A stretch of DNA of 64,000 bases, from the NCBI RefSeq assembly GCF_002994745.2, contig NC_037094.1, positions 13,453,001-13,517,000 on the forward strand, in the 5' to 3' direction. Both the position numbers and the translations under genes were made by a program. The stretch comes from Rosa chinensis (Eukaryota; Streptophyta; Magnoliopsida; Rosales; Rosaceae). How positions within the stretch are numbered: the stretch's first letter is position 1; every line of letters starts with the position of its first letter. Under the pieces are notes generated by a model. The model made no database searches. It was not told where the DNA came from and worked only from the letters and a program-made list of their open reading frames with translations. Of the stretch, positions 22,795 to 34,903 are shown in pieces.

Positions 22795-24100
22795 TGAGAA
22801 GAATTGTATTTGTTTTACCCCAAGTTAAAAGAGTCCCTAGACCAAAGGATCTATTGTTCAGTTGTTTAATTTGTGTATTTCCAATTTTCTTGCTCTCCGA
22901 ATAACCTTTATCCGTGGTAAAATAGCGTAGCTATCGTTTTCTGTGGTGTGGGTCTGGGGCATGGCAATGTACTCATTCTTATCATTACAATGATATTAAT
23001 AAAAGTTTGCAGCTATAGTTTCACCGCAATTTGTTGGATAAATTTTCTTTCCGAGCGATTAAATTCTGATTAGTATTATTGCTTGTTTAAACTGGTAGGT
23101 GTGGGAGGGCATGGGAGCCATATATGTTCCTGTAGAATAATTGAATCTTACAGATCTCATTTTCAGAGGATGCTGCCTAATGTTTTGTCGGGTACATAAT
23201 CATGTACATTGGCCATTATTGTTAATTGCTAAAACGCCAAATGACCATGTTATCTCTTATCCAGAAGATGACATTCTTTGGACCACCTGCCTCCATTTAA
23301 ATCTGGGGAAAATAACATTTGGAGGAAGAACCTCATCAAGACTCCCAGTCATATGGCGGAGCTCCGGATGATCTTTTGTTTAGTCCACCGGGAGGGGGAG
23401 TCCGGCTTGGGATCTCTGCTCTTTCATTACGTGGTGTTGTTTCACACTTCAGTGATTAATATAGCTTGTTGTTCGACCAAAAAATAAAAAATATAGCTTG
23501 TTGTAGAGTCTAACCACCCTATAATGGGGATGATACTTGGCTCTGATCAGCTAATGGTTAGCCAAGGCTGCCCACATCAATACACTCTGACCAGCCAATT
23601 ATCATCCCTGTGAAGCTTTGGGTCTGCATTTGGTGCGAGGGTTTCAAGCTTTGGGTTGTACTATGTCGTGATTTGGCATCTTATGTCTATTCCTTTCATC
23701 TGCTTTGAATTCTGCAATTATTTTTTATGCATATGTGGAATTTTCAACCATTAACATGATTTTATATCATGAAATTGTAAAAGAAACAAGGGGTTAAATT
23801 GTATAATTCACAATTATGGAGCGAAACCTAGATCAAATTAGCCGAAAAAAACCTAACTTGATTGGTAGTTTGTACAAAGCTTTTTGAAGTTTTTGTTGAT
23901 TTGCTCGAAAGAAATGTCTTAGGAGCCTTCGATTGAGAGGTAAGAAAAACGATTCTATATTTTTTGAGAGAAAAAAGTTTCTTTTGTTATTTTGACTGAG
24001 CCGTATTTTGTGACAAAATGGATGAAAGTTAAACTACTAATCGAGCTTTTATCTCATTTATAGGTGGACTAAATTATTCATACACCACGCCACGCGAGTG
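22795..24100. other. 3' flank of V-ATPase E and repeat debris
   Basis: Poly(A)-signal-like AATAAAAG near 22998 may end the V-ATPase E transcript. The segment around 23200-23260 (GCCAAATGACCATGTTA) is similar to one near 42110-42150, so a dispersed repeat is likely. The stretch 23280-23450 resembles the 3' end of a non-LTR element. No gene is supported. Confidence 0.45.
23458..23503. mobile_element. Minimal retroposon tail with 14-bp target duplication
   Basis: AATATAGCTTGTTG occurs at 23458-23471 and again at 23490-23503. The 18 bp between them is TTCGACC followed by an A-rich tail. This fits an extremely 5'-truncated LINE or SINE insertion, of which only the last bases and poly(A) were copied. 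Confidence 0.55.
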
Positions 24101-24106
24101 CAATGC

Positions 24107-24620
24107 GGTGGCTCATAAGATTGTCCATTTTTACAATATTTGATCAGAAGATGAGCCTCATTGACTAATCAATTGCAATAGAGATGATTTCTCCGTTACC
24201 TCTAATGTGTAACGTGGTGGCTCATATGATTGTCCATTTTTACAATATTTGATCAGAAGATGAGCCTTATTGACTAATCAATTGCAATAGAGATGATTTC
24301 TCGGTTACCTCTAATTCTTGGAAGTTCTATGTCCTCTCGTGCTTTGGTGCGAGGTTCAGCCTTCACAAGGAACCAAACGTCATTGCACAGGGATATATAT
24401 TTTCTCATTTTCTCTTCTTGCCCTATTTCATTATTTACCTCCTTAAACGCACCGCTTTTCTCGGTTACCTCTAATTCTTGGAAGTTCTATGTCCTCTCGT
24501 GCTTTGGTGCGAGGTTCAGCCTTCACAAGGAACCAAACGTCATTGCACAGGGATATATATTTTCTCATTTTCTCTTCTTGCCCTATTTCATTATTTACCT
24601 CCTTAAACGCACCGCTTTGG
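24107..24620. repeat. Nested tandem duplications (109 bp and 160 bp units)
   Basis: A near-identical 109-bp unit is present at about 24107-24215 and 24216-24324. A 160-bp unit that appears perfect is present at about 24297-24456 and 24457-24618, starting TTTCTCGGTTACCTCTAATT. The two duplications share the TTACCTCTAAT segment. The second 160-bp copy abuts a TATA-box segment. Confidence 0.85.
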
Positions 24621-24705
24621 GGTATCTATATAAATCCCGAGATCCCTTCTTCTACACCAATATTCCTCTCTCTACTCTACTCTCCTCTGCTTATCACTGG
24701 TAAGT
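24620..24705 (+). promoter_or_regulatory. Promoter-like segment with TATA box and 5' splice donor
   Basis: TATATAAA at 24627-24634 is followed by a CT-rich leader-like stretch (CTCTCTCTACTCTACTCTCC) and a donor-like CACTG|GTAAGTC at about 24699. It has the shape of a plant gene's 5' end, but no matching coding gene is recognised downstream. Confidence 0.4.
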
Positions 24706-25900
24706 CTAGCTCTGATAATTTGTTTTATCGTATTCATCTAAGGGCGTCATTATAATCTTAGAATTTGTTCCATCCTTAGTCTTTATAGGGGTAATTCCTT
24801 TATGCTTTTTTATCCGCTTATTTTTCCCATATATGAATAGTTGTTTGTTTTAATTACTTTTTAAAGCCCTTAATGATTTTTTATACGTAGTGAAATCACA
24901 CTCCATGTTTTCTTTTTTAGTATCTCAACATCACATTTTTACAATCTACACTACAAAAAGCCAAAATTTAAGGTACTAAATAATGAGGAGTGTGGATTAC
25001 AAAATAAGGATTGTGAATTCACACTCCCTATTTTACAATCCACACTCCACCTTTTGTTAACCCTTTTTTCACACTCCCCATTTTACAATCCACACTCCAC
25101 CTTTTGTTAATCCTTTTACTATTCAACTTAGAACTAGATTTTATTGGTCACAAGAGATCCCCTTATGTAGCTATGGTTTAACAAGAGATTCAGACTTGAA
25201 CATGAGAATCAAACTTCCGGTAATATCTTCTTCATGTAGGGATTTTGGTGTTGTAATGGCTATGGAGTTCATTGAAGATGGTAATTGTCGATTGGATAAC
25301 GAATTGTGGTTAGAGGGGAAGAAGGACAGCATGGAGATAGATGAAGAGATCTCTATTCATTCGATGCCAAATGAAATCCCAAATCATAAGTTGAAAGATC
25401 ACTTTTTCTCTTTGAATTTGCCTTCATAAACGCTTGACTATTTATGGAAGCTGAACTTGGTAGAGCATATTGTTATACTGGATGAGCAAAACAATCCAAG
25501 ATCAATTCACATGTACATAAACACATACCACATGTTAATCAATACAATATGAACTAATCAATATGTTTTCTGAGGATTACCTTCTTTAGTGTTGAGAGCC
25601 ATTAAAGCAGCAGTTGATCAAGCAACAAACATAAGTTGGTCTTCTCCTCAGCTCTGGATTCAAGCACCTTTCTATGGGGCAGGACTTAAGGTTTTGTTAC
25701 AGAGAGAGAGCAGGGACCAACACAACATTATTTATATTGGCTAATGACCCTGAGAATCCTCTCATAAATATGTTTCTTAGAAATCAAGTCACCTCAATAA
25801 GAATCCTAGTATATCATTGATTTCCAGATTACCTTGTACTTTCCATATACCTCTATAATTAAGTATGCAAATCGATTAATGAAGGGAAATGACGTTAGGA
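24706..25900. other. Unassigned region with a small open frame and a duplicated MITE-like piece
   Basis: ACACTCCCNATTTTACAATC followed by CACACTCCACC is repeated at about 25025-25063 and 25069-25110. A rough inverted match (GAGTGTGGATTACAAAATA) lies near 24987-25010, so a small foldback element is likely. An open frame from an ATG at 25202 to 25429 (about 75 aa, ...MEFIEDGNCRLDNELWLEGK) follows. It matches nothing I know and could be an exon of a decayed gene served by the promoter-like segment. Confidence 0.3.
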
Positions 25901-27150
25901 GGCATCAAGGCTTGAAGATGACGCAAGGTGGCCCATGATCCTTCTAGACTATTGTGAACTTCAGCAAAATAGATAAAAGCCCATTAGAATTAGGGTTTTG
26001 TGACATCAAGAGATATTTTTCGGATGATTTATGTGTTTTGCCGTGATATATCAAGAGGAGAAGAAACAAGCAACGTGAAAATCAAGAAATTATCAAGGAA
26101 ATTGCGTGGGAGATTTTCTCGGGAGAGTTTTAAGGAAAGAAGAAGTGTGGACAACAAGAAAATGCTCAAAACAAGTCTAGGTTCATCCCTACGTTTCCTA
26201 AAGGAATTTTGGCCAAAAATAATGAAGAAAATAAGAAAATCCTTATATATTTTAGGCAATAATATATTTTAAGGGATATAGACTTATTTTGGAGAGTTTT
26301 GATTGGTTGGATGACACACCAGGGCTTACATGGCACTACGTGATTTAATTCCTTGGAAAATAATAGAAGATTCATGAAGCTTGGAGACCAAGTTCACGTC
26401 CCCTATATATACTCCCCCTTCTTTGACGTTTTCAACACTTCCCTTTTATTCAGAAACATCCCACAATAAACATCAAAGCTCTCTCTCAATTCTCTAGTTC
26501 AAGTTTGCGATTTCAAGCAAGGGAGGAAGAAGGAAGAAGAAGCCGTGAGTTTTGAAGCTTGCTTCCAAGATTCAATAGTTCATCGTTCAAGTGCTTCTTC
26601 ACCATCTCCATTCACGGTGTAATTCAACATTTTTCCTTGTAACCTCTTTCGGTTTTCCTTGTTTGAATTTGTATGATTTTGTTACAGTTAATATATAACG
26701 TTTAAGGGCAAAGTTTAAGCCCAATTCCTATGATTAATTAAAGTTTTCAATTCCTATACTTGTGATTCTAAATTGCTATTGTGAGATTGTTCAATTGAAT
26801 TTACTTGATTGATATCTTTTATATGTTTATTCTAAGTGGTTCGAAACTTTTAGGGTTTATGTATAATTGATCTTTGTTTCTTGCGTTCCACTTTTGTATA
26901 TGTATTTTTGTATTTTTTTTTGTTTAATTTGTTTTCGTTTTTGAAACCAAATTCTAAAAACCCCCTTTATTTCGTTATTTGTAATTATTTTTGTAAATAT
27001 TATACTTTATTTTTATTTTTATTCTTTATTTGTTTTACAATGACAGGTGTATGTACCCTCAATCCCCGGATTTGAACGATCCCTATTTACCATATACTAA
27101 ATTATACGCTTGCTTGTAGAATATCATTCGTATCATGAACTTTTAGTATA
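25900..27150 (+). mobile_element. Possible solo LTR or LTR fragment
   Basis: The segment has an LTR-like layout with no coding frame. A TATA region, CCCTATATATACTCCCCC near 26400-26417, is followed by a purine-rich leader (GGGAGGAAGAAGGAAG) and a long T-rich tract. It then ends in sequence around CGATCCCTATTTACCATATA near 27080, which resembles the 3' end of some Athila-type gypsy LTRs. I could not define its ends or a target duplication, so this is a suggestion only. Confidence 0.3.
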
Positions 27151-30120
27151 GTCTCCACTGATGTTGAAAACATCATCGCAAAAATAAAAGAAACCAAAAC
27201 ATCTCTAAATAGTTACAAATAATTAACTACTCTAACAGGTAGGCAACTCCTAAATAAATAGTTTAAACTAGTCCCTCATAAATTTTTTGCAAACGACCAA
27301 ATCCATTTTTTCATGTTCTTACTTTAAAAGCAACCCGATTGTGATGATGTGAGGGCCCAAGCAACTGCAAAAAACTGATGTTTTATAAGACACACAAAAG
27401 TTATAATATAGGAACTAGGCAACAAGGTGTATAAAAGACATTACACAGCACATAGAAAAACATCATACCATACAAAACATCAAAAGAAAAAATATATTGT
27501 TAAACTATAATTAGAAACAAGACAACAAAGAGAATAAGCTGACATTACACATAATATAAGAAAGTAACATACAAATGTAACATCAAAAAATATATTGCTA
27601 AAAATATAATAGGCCAAAAGAACTCAAACAACATAGGTGAGAGAACTCATATGAAGAAAACTCAAAACATTCTGCGATAACAATTTTATGAGTCTTCTTG
27701 CATTGGTATCAATCTGAACTCGTCTAAACTAAATAGCAACAACAATCTCAGTTGTGGTAGAACGAGAAGGAGGAGGTGCAGATGGATGAGATACTGAAGA
27801 ATAAAATGAACGGACTCTATTTTTCACATAACTTCTTGCGTAATTCTAACTGCAATAAACAATCTTCCATATGATAGCAATATACACAGTACACCTTATC
27901 AGCAATAGATGAAATCAATGCAAACAGAAAAATCAGAACTCTCACCAACATAGGCAGAGGTGTGAAAAACCAATCCCTAAGAGCAATCTAAAAAATATTT
28001 ATTATAATATTTTTAAATGCATAATCATAGGAGGTAATAAACAATGACATACAAAACAGACACAAATAGAATAAGGTAGTATTCAAGTCATATTGTTGGT
28101 TGACCGAACCATCTAATGCCACTCTTGCCTCATTTCTCATCATAATCACATCTTATTGCCAATGCTACCAAACAACCATGTCACCCATGAAGATTGATTT
28201 GCCATAACACTATGATCCACATTGCCCACAACATTATGATCCACATTGCTCAAAGAACCAGCACGCACATTCCCAACAACATTAAATATCCATAGAAAGA
28301 TTATTCATCTAGCAAATTGTTGCACCTCGGTATCTATACCAACTTCTATAAACAACATTTGAAAAGACATCCATATAGTAAACTGCTTAGTCAATCGTTC
28401 ATTCAGGATGACCTATAAAGCAAAAAGCTACTTTAATCGACACATGCATATCACAAAGTTTACAACAGTAAAGTACGTTCATCAAAGCAAGCTTAGAAGA
28501 AAGGCTCACAATCATTTTATCTATTTATGCAATATAATATCAAATAAGTGATTCTTGTTCTAATGTATTTGTAGAGTTTTATTGAAGACATTTTTTTTTT
28601 AAACTTTTTGTTTTTTGGTTGTATTTTATAAACTAACTTTGTTGTAAGTTATACTTGTGACACATATTACAAAAATTTATAAAGTATTTATTTGAAAAAT
28701 GATAACATTAAACCCGAAATATAGTATGAATATTTATGTCCAAACCAATTTTGATGGTAATTTTGTTTATTAGCAATTTGACCCGGGAAAATACTTACAT
28801 CTAAACCGATTTTGAATTTGTATGTCCATACTTCTCTTATTTGCATACATTTGGAAATATAAATGCATGATTATTTTTTGTTGAAAAGATATAAATACAT
28901 CATTTGACTGTTCATAAATTGTAGGAGACAATTCTTTCCTTTAAACTAGATTTTTTTTCAATACTATAAATAAAGATTTGTTGCTAAGACAACAATTACA
29001 TTGGATAGTTAAGTTGGTCGCAACATCTTTTTAAAATTGTCCAAAGTGCATAGGTTTGACCGTTTGACTCACATCTCATATTGAAATATTGGATTTTTGA
29101 ATTTTGCCCTCTTCAAAATTGTGGGTCTCATGATGACATCACCCACATTGGTAGGTTGCCACGCTGACAACCTATGGGGGAAAGTGAATTCTCCCATATT
29201 TTCTTTTAACAATGGAAAGTGAATCATCACATCCTCCAAATGATACATTTTTATGATATTTTTTCTGCATTAACTGTGCATTAATTATGTAATATAAATA
29301 CAATTATAACCTTATTGAAAATTATTATTGACTATTTTATTTGAAAAGTTTATGAGATTTGTGTAATTATATGTGGGATTGTCTACGGTATATTAATGTA
29401 CCTATATATCAAGGAGACTAGTTCAATACAGAGGCAGACTAATTCATGCTAGTCTACTCATTCATGGAGTCCGCCTACCTTTATATCAAATCTAGTCTAC
29501 TTGATGTATTAATATATTAGTAAATTAATGTATCGTATAATTTTCTAAATATTTTAATATATGAGGATATAAATGAAATATTTATATGATTTAGCTTCCA
29601 TTCCTTGCACAAACCAAACACTAGAATGGAAACAAATATATTTTCTCATTGCTTTCCAAACTTTTTCAAACAATAGAAAGGAAAGTTAGTGGGAAGTTTG
29701 TTTTCTTTTCCCATAGGAAATACAAACGAAATTATTTTCTTTTTGCAAACCAAATGAGGCCTTAGTAACAATCGGGCTAAACTGGCACCGGTAGAGTTGC
29801 TCTAAGAGCTAAAAAAGAGCAACTAGGTATCCTCCTAAAAAAGACATAATAGTAGCAGGGCTAGTTATATGTCAACCTAACTGATAAGAGATTTGGCCTA
29901 AATGCCTAATCCATTAGGGTTGAAAGAAAGACTCCACGACCTTCTCTACCACAATTGATGACAAGATTTAATGGCAAGCAGCTCTTGTTGTTAGTAACTG
30001 CCTTTAGTGGTAAGGGCATCCCCAACAGTAGAAGTTACTTTTTTGTTAAATAAAAAAAAAGGTGAAATATAGTTATTGATTTAACAATTTTGCTCCATTA
30101 ATATTAGTTATTTTAGAGAA
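27151..30120. other. AT-rich region with no supported gene
   Basis: Roughly 3 kb with stops in every frame. A short direct repeat, ATGATCCACATTGC, occurs twice near 28200-28250. GGCATCCCCAACAGTAGAAG near 30017 looks like one end of a MITE, but no partner end was found. Confidence 0.5.
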
Positions 30121-30122
30121 AT

Positions 30123-30315
30123 TTTTAGGGAGGGCAGAAGTGCCACGTGACTGGTACGCGGTATAAGCCTAGTTAATCATGTTTCTCTGTTTTTTAATTG
30201 TATTATGAAACTACCCATGTTTAATTAAAATGAAATACCCATAACATCTCCTACACCTACATAGACACTGCTTGGTTAGTCATACCGCCACGTGACACGC
30301 TTGCCCTACCTAAGA
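30123..30315. mobile_element. Inverted-repeat element carrying a G-box in each arm
   Basis: The left arm (AGGGAGGGCAGAAGTGCCACGTGAC...GGTATAA) and the complement of the right arm (AGGTAGGGCAAGCGTG, then TCACGTGGCGGTATGA) pair imperfectly over about 40 bp. CACGTG lies at 30144-30149 and 30289-30294. It is non-coding and about 190 bp, so probably a small MITE. Confidence 0.45.
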
Positions 30316-30530
30316 ATCTCTCGTTATTTATAAGTCATATGATATGTTTTATCGAATCACAAACTGACAAGTAGACAAAATGCTGATAAATAAATATAAC
30401 TTTTGCTTTGGCTATTCGTGTTTCACTAGTTAAATATAGCTAGTCATTTTAGCAAAACTTAAATTTAACTTCGCTATAGCTATTCTGTTGAAGTTGAATT
30501 AATTTTAAAAAATACACCTAATTAAAAATC

Positions 30531-30869
30531 TGTTATAAACTAGAGAATATGAGAGAGATAGAAGAGAGAAACATAGTATGGAGGAGGTAGAAGTGTGTAT
30601 TTCATTCTCATTAGACCCCTTTATATAGGAGTACTGTTTACATCATAAGGACATAACTAATGAGTATTTACAGTGGACAGCCACATTTATATAATATTTA
30701 TAACACTCCCCCTTGGATGTCCACCACTAAATGATATGGTGTTGGACGCGCTTAATGTTGCCTCGTCAAAAACCTTGCCAGGTAACAAAAACCCAATGGG
30801 ACAAAAACAACCCTGGTCGAAGGAGAAAAAGAGTACAACGCGCATATGTCCTAGGTAGCATAATTTTCA
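30531..30869 (-). repeat. Copia LTR (3' LTR of the decayed element)
   Basis: The segment starts TGTTATAAACTAGAGAATAT and ends TTCA, directly followed by CTCCCCCTT, the complement of a polypurine tract. It contains CTCGTCAAAAACCTTGCCAG and GGTCGAAGGAGAAAAAGAG, which recur in the LTR at 58704-59422. Length is about 339 bp. Confidence 0.65.
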
Positions 30870-33800
30870 ATGCTCCCCCTTATGAGAATCTCCCTCTGAT
30901 TGTTGCAAGCTTCAGTCATGTATGTAATAAAATACATGCACCATGTATATTAGATATGGTGTGTCGATCACATAGGTGAAACTATGTGTGCTTTGCATAA
31001 ATGGGACTCATCATGAATTGCAATTCCTGCAAAAGGTTAGGGTAACACCAATAAAACTATGATAACAAATCTTACCTCAAGTAGAACCAATTTCATATGC
31101 TCAAATTATAGATAAAGATATTAGCAAAGAATAACAATATAAAAGAACAACAATTGACACATTTACCTTTATCCGAGCATTGAAATTCATGGCATACTTA
31201 GCCATAAATATCAATTAGTGTAATTGATAATTTCATATAGGCTCAATATGAGCTTTAGATAAATTCATAACTTCATAAAAGTTAGAATATGTTGCAACAT
31301 TATGAGTATGATTCGAATTCGATTTCTTAGTCTTGTCATAGTACTCATTGAGGCAATAAGTCACTTTGACCATAATTGAATGAGTATGTATGAGCTTTAG
31401 ACTTTTGATTCCATGAGTGAGCTTTAAGCTCATTCATTAATGGACTTGCCTTTGGCAATATGAATCGGTCAAGGATTTGATTAAGCAATATGCTTATAAT
31501 GACACATAGGATTTGGGGATTTGCTTTTAGCAATTTTTCTTTAAGATCTTCATATTAGCCAAGAACAACATGCCATAAGTCTCTCGTCAATATAACACTG
31601 TACTTATAGAAAAGTTGTCGCTTGGAGAAAAATGATAAGTCCCATGTCTCTATAAAAAGACTTGTGTCATAGTGATTTTAATTCACTAGAATGAACACCC
31701 TCTTGTATTTTAGGGGTTATAAAGTCCAAATATTTCATCACGTTTCCAATAATCAAATTCATTGGAATTGCCTCTTTCCAATTTGGCCAATATTATAATT
31801 TGTTGACGTACACATCGAAACGTGGTATAGTATACAGCCCCTGATGATTTTCAGTAGCGCTACTATAGATGAGATATCATCAAATTTCGATCTCACACAT
31901 TCATATATGCATGTATTAGCTATAATAAGCTTTGTTGATATCAGGTACCCTTGCCTCTTTTAGGGCATTTGTTGTCTCTCAAGGACAAATTAATTAAAGA
32001 ATGTGGATCTTTGTATAACCTCATGAAGAGCGTTATAGGGCTTGTATAATCTTCCCTTATAGGGAGCTTGATTTGAAACATTGGACTTGGTGGATATATT
32101 CCACATAAATTCGCGCCGTTACATTAGTCTTTCCTCCCTCTAACGGCGGGAAGACGATCAGATTTGACCACACAAAATATGTGTTCATAAATATTGGATT
32201 GAAAATCCATTGGTGGGTGGCAGGCCCAAATCAATTTTTAGGTCAAAAAGATAATGAATTGAGATTTTTTATCAAAATTAAAATGAGATATGGTAGATAA
32301 AATCTCACACCAATTCACATTTTTTATGAACGATATTTCTCCCCCTAATGGCGGGAGGATTGTCTTATTATAGTGACAACTCGCAACTATGCGATAAATT
32401 ATAATGCCCTTATTAGGAAGGTATGCAACTGTTGTTGTATTATACAACAATGTGAAGTATGTATGTAGATGAATCTACATGACATAGAAGATAAAATAAA
32501 GACACATTGGTCACGCCAAAATAATTTTTATTTGGCTCAATGAAAATTTTAATTCATGATATAGTATACACTAGTATACTCATAGTTGATTAATACAACT
32601 TAATTTAGGTGAAAATTTCATCACCAAATATATGCAATGTATTCCACATAGGTAACATAATACGAGCTCGATCAGTTGGAGCCAGCCATCAATCAAGATC
32701 TGCAGCTCTTGAGATGATTGTTACCTTAGCTTTTTAAGCATCAATTGTGAAAAACTATCAACAATTAGAATGGATCATGTCCATAGTTGCATTATATGCA
32801 TGTAAGACAACTATGTTTGTCATTATATTTATCATGAACATTCATGGTTCAAATTGAATTTATTAATGAACATGTGGTTCATATTATTGTTTGACACTGA
32901 AAAATGTCAAAATTATATACTCAATTTGAGTCTAGGACAGTAGTCCATATGGTATAAGCATATACTCCAATAATAATAGATTTAGGGACCATAGCCCTCA
33001 TACTCAAAACATTTGGTTGGAGTCTTCACAATTAGAAGCATGTTCTAAAAGTGGAGTGAACAGAGGTTCACATGTACTCATAAAGAGAAGGGACAAAGGT
33101 CCTGACATAATTGGAGATCAAGAAACAAGATGTTTCGATCTATTTGATTGTATGACAATCAGTGGAGGAATTTTAAGTCCAAATGTAATTGGATCAAGAA
33201 ACATGTAGTTTCGATCTCATTAGAAGTTGACAACTTTATGTCAAATTATCAGATAAGACAATAAGAGGAAATCAAAATGAAGTTGTCAAACTCATGAAAA
33301 TACATACCTCGATTATGTTGAAAATATAATTGATATTGTTGATATCAATTGGTGAGTAATAGAATATTCCAAAATAGAGACAGATTCACTTAGAGTCAAT
33401 AATTGAAACATGCATTAATATAACATTATAACAAAATAATCAAAAATCCGTTGTAGTGTAATTGGTTAGGATATTTGGTTCTCACCCAAAAAGACCTGGG
33501 TTCAAGTCCCAGCGATGGAAAATAATTTTGTTATTTTTTCACACACGACATAATCATATGAGGTAGATATGACAAAAATAATCATAAATAATAAATGTTT
33601 ATTATGATCACATAAAATAAATAACTATGGTAAGTATCAAATAATGGTAATAGGATGAGTTACTTAACAATAATTACTGGAGAATGGTTATCAAATTGAT
33701 AATAAAATGAGTTATTAATAACAATACTACAAGATAATGGCAATTTAAAACATTATCATGATAATTGTAGCTCTTGCAACAAATACTCATAACAAATTCA

Positions 33801-34880
33801 GTTATGAAAGATTTGTAATAAAGGTAATTTAAACATAATAAATATGATTAAACAGCTAACGATAATACAACATAATTACGTTTAATTGGTACCAAAACAT
33901 AGGCTTAAAATGACTAAACAAAATAAATAGAGACAAAAAAAACGCCTTAACATAGGCTTAAAATTTATCGGTGTCAAGAAAACCGCAATTGATCATGTAA
34001 TCAATATGTTTTCCATTGTCCACAAAAAAATCAGAGACTTTGAGCTTGTTATCTTCACTGACAGATTCTCCACATAATTTTAGTTGGGAGGTAATCATAT
34101 GTTTAACGGAATTGAAAATCAGTGACAGATTTAAAGTTCTGAAGGCGCAAAATGCGTCCATTCATATCGTGCTCTAGATAGAACAATGGTTTTCTGGTGA
34201 GCAAATCGATCAGCCAAGGTAATCATCTTTTTTAGATTTTATCAAGATGATAACGCAAGAAAATCATAGGCTTGGCTAGATCTTGCACAGATGACTTATT
34301 GTCAACTTTGATGGCATTTCCAAGGTTTTTAGCCATAATGTGAATTTCAGCATCAAATAGTTCTTGCCATAAATTTTAAGAGGAACAAAGTCCAATTTTG
34401 TCAGATGCATCATCTTTCTACAAAGAGAAAAGATGAAATATATTAGGATCCATAATTATTAGAACAATATGTTCTATGAAAAATTCATATACGAAACAAA
34501 GGTTTCGAAGAGTTCATAAATATGAACAATGGATCCCATAGGGAACACACGAGAAAAACATTCGTGTGATGTCTATAGAACCATAGGTTCTAAGACTACT
34601 CGGTCAGAGGACTCGAGTTTTGAGCAATGGAACATGTAGTTCTCATTGTCGCATATGAAATATAAATTTTCAACAATTATATTATATAAAAGATATATAC
34701 CAATATATGTAAATGATCGCATAAAGAAAATTGATATTCATCAAGGAGAGAAAGAAGAAAAACTCATAGATCATTAACCTTGGTCATAAGCAATTCTGTT
34801 GCACCATAAGGCTTGCGGATCATCATGGAGTTCAAAGAAGAAGAAGAAGAAAAATAAGAGCAAATTCGTGCTGATAAAAT
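30870..34880 (-). mobile_element. Heavily decayed Ty1/copia element, internal region
   Basis: No open frame survives. Family membership rests on the adjoining LTR with polypurine tract and on two pieces (about 32090-32160 and 32330-32400, around CTCCCCCTAATGGCGGGAGG) that match the post-integrase region of the copia element at about 61640-61730, in the same orientation. The length, about 4 kb, is short for a full element. The left LTR boundary is clear but no second LTR is visible on the right, where an unrelated duplicated gene begins near 34.9 kb. A tRNA-Glu-like gene lies inside it. Confidence 0.5.
33447..33519 (+). tRNA. tRNA-Glu (CTC), possibly decaying
   Basis: A 73-nt cloverleaf can be drawn. 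The acceptor stem is TCCGTTG/CGATGGA with two G-U pairs. The anticodon arm is TTTGG-TTCTCAC-CCAAA with anticodon CTC, and the T arm is CTGGG-TTCAAGT-CCCAG. Box A (TAGTGTAATTGG) and box B (GGTTCAAGTCC) are recognisable and a T-rich stretch follows. Compared with the usual plant tRNA-Glu, several positions are C to T or G to A, yet stem pairing is kept. Confidence 0.7.
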
Positions 34881-34903
34881 CACCAAATACTTCTTTTTCT
34901 CCA

